Below, piece by piece: positions 1 to 7,733 of a stretch of DNA of 10,564 nucleotides. The DNA is taken from NCBI GenBank assembly GCA_024688095.1, contig JAILEJ010000412.1:1-10564 (forward strand). The letters run 5' to 3'. A program made the translations under genes and the position numbers. Within the stretch, counting starts at the first letter, position 1; the number at the start of each line of letters is the position of its first letter. The notes beneath the pieces were generated by a model that saw nothing but the letters and a program-made list of their open reading frames with translations, made no database searches and had not been told where the DNA came from. The stretch comes from Butyrivibrio sp. (GTDB lineage: Bacteria > Bacillota > Clostridia > Lachnospirales > Lachnospiraceae).

Positions 1-861
1 ATTGTAGATGTCCTTGCTGGACCAATTGGAGATATATTAGTTGAAAAAGGTTCCATGCCAATGGATACTATAAAAATGACGTATGGTGGTAATGGACATA
101 ATGAAGCTGTAACTCTTAGCAGACTTGGTGTGGAGACATCTCTTGTTACAAAACTTGGAAATGATGAGACTGGTGACAGAATACTGGCGCATCTTATAAA
201 TGAGCATATAGACACTGGATTTGTGGTTGTTGAAGATAACCTTGTTACCGGAATTAACGTGGTTTTATATGACCAACATGGTGAGAGACGATTTCTGACT
301 AATCCTGTAAGCAGTCTAAGACGATTATCTAAAGAAGATGTGCTTCGTAAAGCAGATGATTTTGCCGACATTGTCTCTTTTTCAGATTTATTTGCATCAC
401 CAGTTATAGATATTGCATCAGCGGAGATGATTTTTGAAAAAATAAAAGCAAAGCCTGGAAGAATTCTGGTAGTTGATATGGTAAAACCAAAAAAATCTGA
501 GAAAATCAAGGATATAGGTCCACTACTTAAATATATAGATTACTTTCTTCCAAATGAAGAAGAACTTGAGCTTTTATCAGACATGAAAGAGGCAGAGGCA
601 GCAAGGAATATACTTGACCTGGGAACTACTAATTTAATTGTAAAAAAGGGAAAGAATGGTTGTAACGTCTGGAACAAAAATGGCTGTATTAGTATTCCGG
701 CTTGCGCTGTAGAAAGGGCCGTGGATACAACAGGAGCGGGAGATACATTTGTTGCTGGTTTTATTTATGGACTTTGCAATGATATGACTATTGAAGAATG
801 TGCAAAGCAGGGGTGTATTACAGCTGCAAAATGCGTGCAGCATGTAGGTGCTATAGATTAG
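1..861 (+). CDS. PfkB-family carbohydrate kinase (5'-partial)
   Basis: This is a ribokinase/PfkB-fold kinase that would transfer phosphate from ATP to a sugar or sugar-like substrate in the cytoplasm. The reading frame is open from base 1, so the start lies just outside the window; 286 residues are present. Comparing the first visible residues with the family suggests only a few N-terminal residues are missing. The substrate-side signature GGNGHNEA (bases 85-108) followed by SRLG is clear. The C-terminal ATP/anion-hole signature DTTGAGDTF lies near bases 724-750, with the catalytic Asp codon at 742-744. A PNEEE segment, usual in the family, lies near 550-564. The substrate cannot be told from sequence: ribokinase, fructokinase, nucleoside or KDG kinases all share these motifs. 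The gene stops 45 bases before the next start with no terminator between, so co-transcription with the response regulator is possible. Confidence 0.93.
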   Translation: MVDVLAGPIGDILVEKGSMPMDTIKMTYGGNGHNEAVTLSRLGVETSLVTKLGNDETGDRILAHLINEHIDTGFVVVEDNLVTGINVVLYDQHGERRFLTNPVSSLRRLSKEDVLRKADDFADIVSFSDLFASPVIDIASAEMIFEKIKAKPGRILVVDMVKPKKSEKIKDIGPLLKYIDYFLPNEEELELLSDMKEAEAARNILDLGTTNLIVKKGKNGCNVWNKNGCISIPACAVERAVDTTGAGDTFVAGFIYGLCNDMTIEECAKQGCITAAKCVQHVGAID

Positions 862-870
862 TAGTTATTA

Positions 871-900
871 TTGACACGAATAGCATTTAAAGAGGATAAT
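871..900 (+). promoter_or_regulatory. Putative sigma-A promoter before the response regulator
   Basis: A perfect -35 box TTGACA (871-876) and a good -10 box GATAAT (895-900) are separated by 18 bases. Transcription would begin around 906-908, which coincides with the preferred ATG at 907. If the promoter is real, the message would be leaderless or nearly so, because the ribosome binding site AAAGAGG (889-895) lies inside the promoter. It may serve alongside read-through from the sugar kinase gene. Confidence 0.4.
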
Positions 901-906
901 AAATAT

Positions 907-2235
907 ATGAAAAATTGGATTGTAGTAGTTGACGATGAGGCTATTAGTCTGACAAGCGCAAGAACAATGCTTGCGTCTGAGGATATGAAAGTCAGTTGTC
1001 TTCCTTCAGGAAAGAGTCTTCTGACATTTTTGGAAAAGAACTCTCCAGATCTGATTTTACTGGATGTTATAATGCCGGAGATGGATGGATTTAAGACATT
1101 AATAGCTCTTCGGGAACTAGAGAAAAAACTGAATAAACCACAAACTCCGGTTATTTTTCTTACCGGGGAATCAGATTATGAAGCCGAGCGTAACGGTTTA
1201 AAACTGGGGGCTGCGGATTATATTCACAAGCCCTTTAATCGGGATGTACTGATAAGTCGTATCAGAAATACCATTGATAACAGTAAAAAGATAGTAAGTT
1301 TAACAGAAGACGCTACAAAGGATAGATTAACTGGTTTTTTGAATAAAGCCGAAGGCGTTGCCAGAATCAGAGGAATTCTGGATAGTGTTTCCGGTGCTCT
1401 TTTGATGCTTGATTTAGATAATTTCAAGTTGGTTAATGACTTGTATGGACATGAAATGGGAGACAGGGTATTAAGAGGATTCGCTGAACTTGCAAGAGCC
1501 AGTACAAGAGAAGGAGATATTCTATGTAGAATTGGCGGAGATGAATTTTTGTTCTACTGTTGTGGCGTGCATGGATCTGATGCAGTATCTGCGCTTACCT
1601 CGCGTTTAAATGAAAAACTTGAGATAGAGGCCAAACTACTTATGGGAGCTGACCATGGTATTCCACTTGGCATATCTTTGGGAGCAGTAATGGTTCCGGA
1701 ATATGGTACGGATTATGATGAGCTTTTTAAGATGGCAGATGAGGCGATGTACCGTACTAAGCATAATGGTAAACATGGATATAACATATATGAAGATACC
1801 AGGATTTTTCACGATAATGATCAGAATCTTGATGAGGAGCTTTCCAGAATTATAAAAATTACCGAAGAGAGAAATCAGGGGGCAGATGCTCAGATACTTG
1901 GAGCTGATGCTTTTTCTACGATTTTTAGATTTATAGAGCGTTATAACAGTAGATTCGGGACCAAAGTACTGCTTCTTCTGTTTATTGTATCTGCAAAATC
2001 GTCTGTTGAAGAAGATATTCTTAATGATGCGGTTTCTTTTTTTGGTGAAGTCCTAAAGAAAACACTTGAGAAAAGCGATATTATTATGCAAAACAAAACT
2101 AATCAGTTCTTTGTAATGATTCCCATGGTGCAGATTACGGATTCGGATAGTATTGCAAACAAAATAATGTCAGCCTGGAACGAGCAGGCATCGTATGAAG
2201 ATATTGAAATAAAAACAGCTTCACAGATTCGATGA
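907..2235 (+). CDS. Response regulator with diguanylate cyclase (REC-GGDEF)
   Basis: This is a cytoplasmic two-component output protein expected to make cyclic-di-GMP from two GTP when phosphorylated. With the ATG at 907 (AAAGAGG 11 bases upstream) it has 442 residues; an upstream in-frame TTG at 871 lacks a ribosome binding site. Residues 4-120 form a receiver domain with acidic pocket D9/D10, phospho-acceptor D53, T86 and K108. The GGDEF domain spans about 136-297: DRLTGFLNK (139-147), DLDNFKLVND (169-178), an intact GGDEF core (210-214) and an upstream RxxD (R201-D204), so catalytic and product-inhibition sites both look intact. Residues about 325-435 resemble a second, degenerate GGDEF-like fold in which KSDIIMQNKTNQFF replaces the catalytic loop. 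The kinase gene 93 bases downstream is the obvious phosphodonor. Confidence is high for REC-GGDEF and moderate for the C-terminal assignment. Confidence 0.93.
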   Translation: MKNWIVVVDDEAISLTSARTMLASEDMKVSCLPSGKSLLTFLEKNSPDLILLDVIMPEMDGFKTLIALRELEKKLNKPQTPVIFLTGESDYEAERNGLKLGAADYIHKPFNRDVLISRIRNTIDNSKKIVSLTEDATKDRLTGFLNKAEGVARIRGILDSVSGALLMLDLDNFKLVNDLYGHEMGDRVLRGFAELARASTREGDILCRIGGDEFLFYCCGVHGSDAVSALTSRLNEKLEIEAKLLMGADHGIPLGISLGAVMVPEYGTDYDELFKMADEAMYRTKHNGKHGYNIYEDTRIFHDNDQNLDEELSRIIKITEERNQGADAQILGADAFSTIFRFIERYNSRFGTKVLLLLFIVSAKSSVEEDILNDAVSFFGEVLKKTLEKSDIIMQNKTNQFFVMIPMVQITDSDSIANKIMSAWNEQASYEDIEIKTASQIR

Positions 2236-2257
2236 TATGATAATTTTTCCATTTTTG

Positions 2258-2263
2258 TATAAT
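2258..2263 (+). promoter_or_regulatory. Possible -10 box before the hybrid kinase gene
   Basis: A consensus TATAAT sits in the 93-base gap between the response regulator and the kinase gene, preceded directly by TG. No good -35 box is visible at the expected distance. The box lies within the loop of a weak 7-bp hairpin (TTTTCCA 2245-2251 with TGGAAAA 2264-2270). It could give the kinase gene its own promoter in addition to operon read-through. Confidence 0.25.
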
Positions 2264-2328
2264 TGGAAAAGGATGACAGATTTCTGATAATCATTCAATC
2301 TATCGTATTATGGAGAGGTAGGGTCAAT

Positions 2329-4836
2329 ATGTATTGGTATGCTTTAGTAGGAATACTTGCTGCTGTTATTCTTATTATAGAAAATTTCGACATTTTTTTT
2401 GGTAGAAATAAAAAACGACAGTTTCCTGAAATGAAGGTATACAGAAGATTTTTATGTGGTATTATGGCGTATTATATCACAGACATTCTTTGGGGAATCC
2501 TTGACAGTCTGCATCTTACAACCTTACTGTTTATAGATACCCTTATATATTATGTTGCCATGGCTGTTGGTGTTCTTTTTTGGACTCAGTATGTGGTTAC
2601 TTATCTTGGAGAAAAAAATGTTTTCAGCCGCTTTCTTTCATTTGCAGGACGCATTTGTTTTGTTGTTGTTGTTACAATAACATTTGTTAATTTCTTTACC
2701 CCTGTTCTCTTTTGGTTTGATGAAGATGGAATATATCATGCATGTCCAGCGAGACATATACAGCTCGTGTTCCAAATTGTGCTACTTCTTTTGACTTCAG
2801 TTTATACTTTAAGAGCAATCCCACATGCGGAAGGCGACTCCAAAAACCGCTATAGGGCTATCTTTTTGTTCGGACTTGCTGTTTCTACACTTCTTCTTAT
2901 ACAAATTCCGTATCCATTCCTTCCGCTTTACACAATTGGATACATGATTGGTTCTAGTCTGCTTCACTCTTTTGTTGTAAGTAATGAGATTGATGAACTG
3001 ATACAGCGCCAGTCAGAGCTTGCAATTGCGGCAAATAATGCAAAGACTGCTTTTCTGTCAAATATGTCACATGAGATTCGTACACCTATAAACGCTGTTC
3101 TCGGAATGAACGAAATGATTCTGCGTGAAAGTGATGATGATAATGTACTTGCTTATTCAGAAAGTATTAAGGCGGCTGGTCATACATTGCTTGGACTAGT
3201 TAATGACATTCTCGATTTTTCCAAGATTGAAGAAGGAAAGATGGAAATTATTCCGGTGGAATATGATCTTTCTTCTGTTCTAAACGATCTTGTAAATATG
3301 GTTCAGACAAGAGCCGATGATAAGGGGCTCGTCCTAAATCTAAAATTTAATCCTGACACTCCCAAAATCCTATGTGGCGATGAAATTCGTATCAAGCAGA
3401 TTATAACAAACATTCTGACAAATGCAGTAAAATACACAGAAAAAGGCAGCATTATATTTGCAGTGGATTATGAAATAAATCCGTCTAAGTCTGACAGCTT
3501 ATTTTTGAAAGTATCAGTCAGTGATACCGGAATAGGAATAAAGCCTGAGGATATAGAGAGGCTTTTTACCAAGTTTGAGCGTATAGAAGAAAAACGCAAC
3601 CGTAATATTGAAGGTACAGGACTTGGAATGAACATAACCCAAAGTCTGTTGAAAATGATGGATAGCAATCTGGATGTAAGCAGTGTATATGGTGAAGGCA
3701 GCGTATTTTCATTTCGTATCGAACAGCAGATTATTAGTTGGGAAAAGCTGGGAGATTATGAGGCATCCTACCGAGCTAATCTTATGAAAAAGAAGAAATA
3801 TCAGGCAAGATTTTCTGCACCTAATGCCAACGCTCTTATGGTTGATGATAATCCTATGAATCTTATGGTTTTTAAGAGTTTGTTGAAAAAGACTGGCATA
3901 CAGATTGATATGGCAGAGAGTGGGGATGAGGGACTGGCTCTTTTGTCTGACAAAAAATATGATATTATTTTTCTTGATCACATGATGCCTGAAAAGGATG
4001 GCATCGAAACACTTCAAGAGCTTCGCGCACGGAAGAATGATCCCAATAAGGATACGCCTGTGATCTGTCTTACAGCAAATGCCATATCCGGTGCAAGGGA
4101 AAAGTATATAGAGGCTGGCTTTGATGATTATCTGACAAAACCGATTGATTCACAGCAGTTGGAAGAAATGATAATGCACTATCTTCCAAAGGAAAAGATT
4201 ATAGAGATTGAGGTAGATGGTACCACAATGGAGGAAAGTTCTCAGGAAATTCCAGATACTCTTAATCCACTTTTGGAACAGGAATGGATTAATATTTCCT
4301 TTGGAATAGAGAATAGCGGAACAGTAGATGATTACATGTCATTACTTAGGATTTTTTATACTTCTATAGACAGTAAGGCTGATGAGTTCGAAAGTTTATA
4401 TGCAGCAGAAGATTGGAAGAATTACACTATAAAGGTTCATTCACTAAAAAGCTCTGCAAGGCTTATTGGGGCTGCAAATTTCGGTGAGGAGGCACAGCTA
4501 TTGGAAAATGCAGGTAAAAGTGGTGATATTAATTATATTAAGGAAAAACACAGAGAGTTCATTACAGAATATCGAAGTTTTCGAGAATCACTTGCAGAAG
4601 TCTTTACAGAAGAACATGAAAATCAGGAATTGCCGGAGGCGGATGCTGAAATGATGGAAAGGGCATTTGAAGAAATTCGTACAGGTGCTGAAGAAATGGA
4701 TATCGATATTTTGGAGAAGGTATTTTCAGAAATGAAATCCTACAGCATTCCAGAATCTCAAAAAGAACTTTGGGATAAGATAATCGAAGCTTCCGAGTCA
4801 TATGACTATGATATGATTACGCAGCTGCTGTCATAA
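2329..4836 (+). CDS. 7TM hybrid sensor histidine kinase with REC and HPt domains
   Basis: This is a membrane sensor kinase carrying a complete internal phosphorelay. The ATG at 2329 is chosen because GGAGAGG (2312-2318) lies 10 bases upstream; an in-frame TTG at 2263 has no such site. The product has 835 residues. Residues 1-216 contain about seven hydrophobic segments (near 3-19, 41-58, 64-93, 107-130, 145-165, 177-191, 197-216), so the sensor is membrane-embedded. The HisKA box SHEIRTP carries H248. The HATPase has its N box around N361-N365, DTGIG at 399-403 and GTGLGM at 429-434. The receiver has D506/D507, acceptor D550, T582 and K604. The HPt motif HSLKSSA carries H704. A glutamate-rich helical tail (about 765-835) follows. 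The order gives His248 to Asp550 to His704, from which phosphate would pass to an external receiver, most simply the upstream REC-GGDEF protein. The signal sensed is not evident. Confidence 0.93.
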   Translation: MYWYALVGILAAVILIIENFDIFFGRNKKRQFPEMKVYRRFLCGIMAYYITDILWGILDSLHLTTLLFIDTLIYYVAMAVGVLFWTQYVVTYLGEKNVFSRFLSFAGRICFVVVVTITFVNFFTPVLFWFDEDGIYHACPARHIQLVFQIVLLLLTSVYTLRAIPHAEGDSKNRYRAIFLFGLAVSTLLLIQIPYPFLPLYTIGYMIGSSLLHSFVVSNEIDELIQRQSELAIAANNAKTAFLSNMSHEIRTPINAVLGMNEMILRESDDDNVLAYSESIKAAGHTLLGLVNDILDFSKIEEGKMEIIPVEYDLSSVLNDLVNMVQTRADDKGLVLNLKFNPDTPKILCGDEIRIKQIITNILTNAVKYTEKGSIIFAVDYEINPSKSDSLFLKVSVSDTGIGIKPEDIERLFTKFERIEEKRNRNIEGTGLGMNITQSLLKMMDSNLDVSSVYGEGSVFSFRIEQQIISWEKLGDYEASYRANLMKKKKYQARFSAPNANALMVDDNPMNLMVFKSLLKKTGIQIDMAESGDEGLALLSDKKYDIIFLDHMMPEKDGIETLQELRARKNDPNKDTPVICLTANAISGAREKYIEAGFDDYLTKPIDSQQLEEMIMHYLPKEKIIEIEVDGTTMEESSQEIPDTLNPLLEQEWINISFGIENSGTVDDYMSLLRIFYTSIDSKADEFESLYAAEDWKNYTIKVHSLKSSARLIGAANFGEEAQLLENAGKSGDINYIKEKHREFITEYRSFRESLAEVFTEEHENQELPEADAEMMERAFEEIRTGAEEMDIDILEKVFSEMKSYSIPESQKELWDKIIEASESYDYDMITQLLS

Positions 4837-4920
4837 TTAGAAGTTGAGACATGCAGGTATAGTAAAATAATAATTTATTTAAATTTTGAAACAGGTCAAA
4901 TAGTTAAATTGGATCAAGAT

Positions 4921-4958
4921 AAAAGGTGATCACTTCAATTTGAGGTGGTCACCTTTTT
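4921..4958 (+). terminator. Rho-independent terminator, probably bidirectional
   Basis: Bases 4924-4937 pair with 4941-4954 (14 bp, including two G-U wobbles) around a 3-base loop, extended by A-T pairs from 4921-4923 to 4955-4957. A T run (4954-4958) follows on the plus strand. The A run at 4921-4924 becomes a T run on the minus strand, so the same hairpin can also end the converging hydrolase gene, whose stop is at 4983. Confidence 0.88.
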
Positions 4959-4982
4959 ATGGGCATGATATGTTTTCTTTTA

Positions 4983-6698
4983 TCATGACTGATTTTCTTC
5001 ATTATTTTCAAACCATTTTCTTACTAATCTTTTAAGAACACGTTTTCTTGGATACTGTGTGTGTATTATTGAGGCATCTTTTACATAAGTTTCTATTATC
5101 TTATCGAACTGTTCCGCATTATCTAATTTTATAAGCTGGCTGTTTTCATTAACAATGTAAACACCTTTTGTAAGATCATTTATTGCAACCTGTCTGTAAG
5201 CCTGGTTATTTTTGAAATCTACAAATGCTTCATGATGCATTTGTTTGGTTTTATCATCGGAAACTCTTTTTGTATCTCCCGTGGTGGTAAGGTTAATACT
5301 GTGAGTAAAAGGGGTAATGATTAATCTGTCAGCTGATATCAATTCTGTCGGTCTAAAGAAGAATGAGTAATCTGCTTGCATGGAGTATACAACTGTATGC
5401 CTTGTGTTTTCTTTATTTAAAGCGCGGTAAACTCCTTTTCTTTTTTCAAATGGCCTTTTATTGTCCTTTGCTACTTCTTTATCTGTAAGTTCATTTCCAT
5501 CCTTGTCATATATTCCTGTACCGGTGATATTCCCCTTTAAGGCGGCTTTTTTTATAAGTCTTGTATTTCCACGAATAATTGTTGAAGGTCTTCCTGGAAC
5601 AGGGTCATTGCTTCTTATATCAAACTTAACCATATTTGCTATTTTTTCCGGATAGGTGGAGTATATCCACTGATTTATTGCAAGCATAGCAGGAGTAGCG
5701 GCTACAGCACCCCTACTATGAGAGTTTACAATTATATGAATAGGTTTCATTTTAGAAAGTGCGTCTTCACCATCTTTCTCATATTCTTCTTTCATTTTAT
5801 CGAGCCTTGGTGTAAGCCAATTTTTTCCAAGCGTTCTTACATATTTCTGAAGATTTGTAATTCCATAGGTTCCGATATTTAAGATTCCTTTAGATAGTAA
5901 TCCAAGAGGCCCTGCCAGTGAGTACTTGGTTTTTGTTGCACCAAGTTCATTTGTTGTTGATTTCATACGTATATATTTATGGACTTTATTCTCAATAGGA
6001 ATTCTATACCCATAGGTTTCCTCATATTCTTTGAAAGCTTCATCATATTCTTTATTATATTCTTCGTATTTTTTCTTCTTTTTGTGAATATAACTTTTTT
6101 TGAAAAATCCAAGAAATCTTTCAAATTTGCTGATTGTCTTATGTCCTTTAGAAAAGTTAAATTCCTTTTCTGTTCCATCAGCATATTTCATTTTGTATTT
6201 TCCTTTACCGGTAAAATATTTGTATCTTTTTGGAGGTTCCTTGAATCCGCTTCCAGCCATATCAAACTCTAGTACATCAGATCCCTGATTTGCATATCTT
6301 GATCCCAGTGAACTGTGAAGTTCAAGCTTTTTTATTTCAGGATGGGTTTGTTTAGCAGGTAAAATATTTACTCCGTTTTTTTCAGCAAGCTGAGCAGCTT
6401 TTAAAGAATCTAATGATGTAAGAATTGAATTGATTGAACGGAATCCAAAAGATATTTCATGCTTATTCCTTTCTATAGTGTTATGAATTTTGGCCACATA
6501 TTCAGTGTCAGCAAGTCTGGCTTGCTGATCTTGAGTGGCCTCTATGTTTTCAAGAGAGCGAAGTCTGTGTCCAAGGGCAAGTTTTAGAGCATTTTCTTTA
6601 GTTAAGTTGTCATTAGTCTGGATAACATGCTCATTGTTTTCATGAATATTACTCAGATATTTTAAGGATTCATTTCCATTAGAAGAACCATTTGGCAT
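4983..6698 (-). CDS. Putative lipase-like alpha/beta hydrolase (DUF2235/Tle-like signature)
   Basis: The true start is taken as the ATG at 6698-6696, because a perfect AGGAGG (6707-6712) lies 8 bases upstream; the longer frame to 6782 has no such site. The product is 571 residues with no signal peptide or membrane segment. Residues 1-150 are mostly helical and polar. A lysine/glutamate-rich stretch (about 200-240) includes five consecutive lysines. Residues about 315-470 carry a hydrolase-like signature: beta strand HIIV then NSHSRGA with candidate nucleophile S328, then NDPVPG with candidate acid D365, then RHTVVYS with candidate base H434. The SRG elbow plus DPVPG recalls DUF2235 and Tle-type phospholipases, but the elbow is S-H-S-R-G rather than the usual G-x-S-x-G. 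A serine hydrolase acting on lipid or ester is inferred; the substrate is unknown. It faces the kinase gene across a shared terminator, and no immunity or secretion gene adjoins it. Confidence 0.6.
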   Translation of the reverse strand: MPNGSSNGNESLKYLSNIHENNEHVIQTNDNLTKENALKLALGHRLRSLENIEATQDQQARLADTEYVAKIHNTIERNKHEISFGFRSINSILTSLDSLKAAQLAEKNGVNILPAKQTHPEIKKLELHSSLGSRYANQGSDVLEFDMAGSGFKEPPKRYKYFTGKGKYKMKYADGTEKEFNFSKGHKTISKFERFLGFFKKSYIHKKKKKYEEYNKEYDEAFKEYEETYGYRIPIENKVHKYIRMKSTTNELGATKTKYSLAGPLGLLSKGILNIGTYGITNLQKYVRTLGKNWLTPRLDKMKEEYEKDGEDALSKMKPIHIIVNSHSRGAVAATPAMLAINQWIYSTYPEKIANMVKFDIRSNDPVPGRPSTIIRGNTRLIKKAALKGNITGTGIYDKDGNELTDKEVAKDNKRPFEKRKGVYRALNKENTRHTVVYSMQADYSFFFRPTELISADRLIITPFTHSINLTTTGDTKRVSDDKTKQMHHEAFVDFKNNQAYRQVAINDLTKGVYIVNENSQLIKLDNAEQFDKIIETYVKDASIIHTQYPRKRVLKRLVRKWFENNEENQS

Positions 6699-6960
6699 TT
6701 GATTGCCCTCCTGACATATAATGATTTGTAACAATATAATATTTATACGAATAAACATTGAAAGATAGACATAAATATACATAGTAAAAAATCATATGTA
6801 AAATAAATTTTTTATAAAAATATATTCAAATTAGCTTTGAAGCATGTATTATTTGAAGAATATTGCTAATGTGAGTCAATTATGTAGTACAATAAAAAGG
6901 GATTCTGATAAATCTTACATACAGAAAAGTAGCAAAGTAAATTTAAGCAGGAGGTTTTGT
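6699..6960. other. AT-rich divergent intergenic region
   Basis: These 262 bases separate two divergent transcription units and must hold promoters for both. The only plus-strand candidate I see is TTGCTA (6863-6868) with TACAAT (6888-6893), but the 19-base spacer is long, so it is weak. On the minus strand there are many TATA-like boxes but no convincing -35 partner. A frame from 6844 runs into the 26-codon ORF, but it has no ribosome binding site and is not taken as coding. No RNA gene or operator was recognised. Confidence 0.5.
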
Positions 6961-7041
6961 ATGTCACAGAAGAAGGAAGACTATATGGCATATGATGAAT
7001 ATCTGGTTCAGCTCAAAAAAGGAATTGTAACAAGAGGATAA
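6961..7041 (+). CDS. 26-codon small ORF, in frame with the esterase downstream
   Basis: This short ORF starts at an ATG placed 6 bases after a perfect AGGAGG (6949-6954), the best ribosome binding site in this part of the window. The peptide is polar and tyrosine-rich at first (KKEDYMAYDEYL), ends with a basic segment, and has no membrane segment. Its TAA (7039-7041) is followed, in the same frame and without a further stop, by ATA ATA AAA and then the ATG of the esterase. It could be a genuine small protein, a leader peptide that couples translation to the esterase, or the true N-terminus of the esterase cut off by a nonsense mutation. The sequence alone does not decide between these. I do not recognise the peptide. 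Confidence 0.45.
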   Translation: MSQKKEDYMAYDEYLVQLKKGIVTRG

Positions 7042-7050
7042 ATAATAAAA

Positions 7051-7713
7051 ATGATAATTGATGGAAAGCATATTTATATATATGGCGAAAAAGAAGTTCA
7101 GTCTACACTTGTTATAGTTAATACATTTCAAGGTAATGGAAGTGAAATTTATTCTGCACTCAAGAACATGATGGAAAAAAATTTTTGTCTTGCAGTTGTT
7201 AGTGACATTGATTGGGATGATGAGATGTCACCATGGAACTGTCCTCCTCTTTACAAGAACGATGGTCCATGTACCGGTGGGGCAGATAAATATCTGGATA
7301 AACTGATAAAAGATATCATTCCAACTATAAAAGACAATCTGGTAATGAATCCTGAAAAGGTTATTATTGCCGGATACTCTTTGGCTGGTCTATTTGCTGT
7401 TTACAGTTTATATAAGACTGATATGTTCAGTGCGGCTGTAAGTGCTTCAGGATCCATGTGGTTTCCTGATTTTATAGAGTTTACAGATACTAACAATTTT
7501 ATTAAGAAACCGGAAAAGGTATATTTCTCGCTTGGAGATAAAGAAGCTAAAACAAGGAATCAGCTTTTGAGAACGGTTGAAAACAGAACAACTCAAATAT
7601 ACGAAAAATACAAGAATATGGGGATAGATACAGTTTTCGAAATGAATCCAGGGAATCATTTTAAAGATGCGGACATTCGTATGGCCAAGGGAATCACCTG
7701 GGTATTACAATAG
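7051..7713 (+). CDS. Putative esterase (alpha/beta hydrolase, esterase-D/IroE-like)
   Basis: This 220-residue cytoplasmic protein (no signal peptide) looks like the compact serine esterases of the putative-esterase family (Pfam PF00756), which cleave carboxylic or siderophore esters. The nucleophile elbow is GYSLAG with S110 (G-x-S-x-A-G rather than the classic GxSxGG). The acid is probably D163 in SLGDKE and the base H203 in NPGNHF. An oxyanion-region motif SASGSMW lies at 131-137. The order and spacing match a complete hydrolase fold of small size. The start at 7051 has only a weak, distant AGAGG (7033-7037, 13 bases away). The strong site belongs to the 26-codon ORF immediately upstream and in frame, so translational coupling or a disrupted longer N-terminus are both possible. 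The natural substrate cannot be named. Confidence 0.75.
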   Translation: MIIDGKHIYIYGEKEVQSTLVIVNTFQGNGSEIYSALKNMMEKNFCLAVVSDIDWDDEMSPWNCPPLYKNDGPCTGGADKYLDKLIKDIIPTIKDNLVMNPEKVIIAGYSLAGLFAVYSLYKTDMFSAAVSASGSMWFPDFIEFTDTNNFIKKPEKVYFSLGDKEAKTRNQLLRTVENRTTQIYEKYKNMGIDTVFEMNPGNHFKDADIRMAKGITWVLQ

Positions 7714-7733
7714 GAATTTTGATTGCTATGATG

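Noticed and set aside
871..906. TTG at 871 as the start of the response regulator
   Set aside because: There is no ribosome binding site before it and the added residues are not part of the receiver fold; the TTG is better read as part of a -35 box.
2263..2328. TTG at 2263 as the start of the hybrid kinase
   Set aside because: It overlaps a TATAAT box and lacks a ribosome binding site; the ATG at 2329 has GGAGAGG at good spacing.
5979..6272. A 97-codon plus-strand ORF rich in Phe and Ile, like a membrane protein
   Set aside because: It lies antisense to the lysine/glutamate-rich segment of the lipase-like gene; Phe/Ile runs are what AT-rich Lys/Glu codons give on the opposite strand. It has no ribosome binding site.
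6699..6782. A longer N-terminus for the lipase-like protein starting at 6782
   Set aside because: It would add a hydrophobic leader-like stretch, but no ribosome binding site precedes it, whereas a perfect AGGAGG precedes the ATG at 6698.
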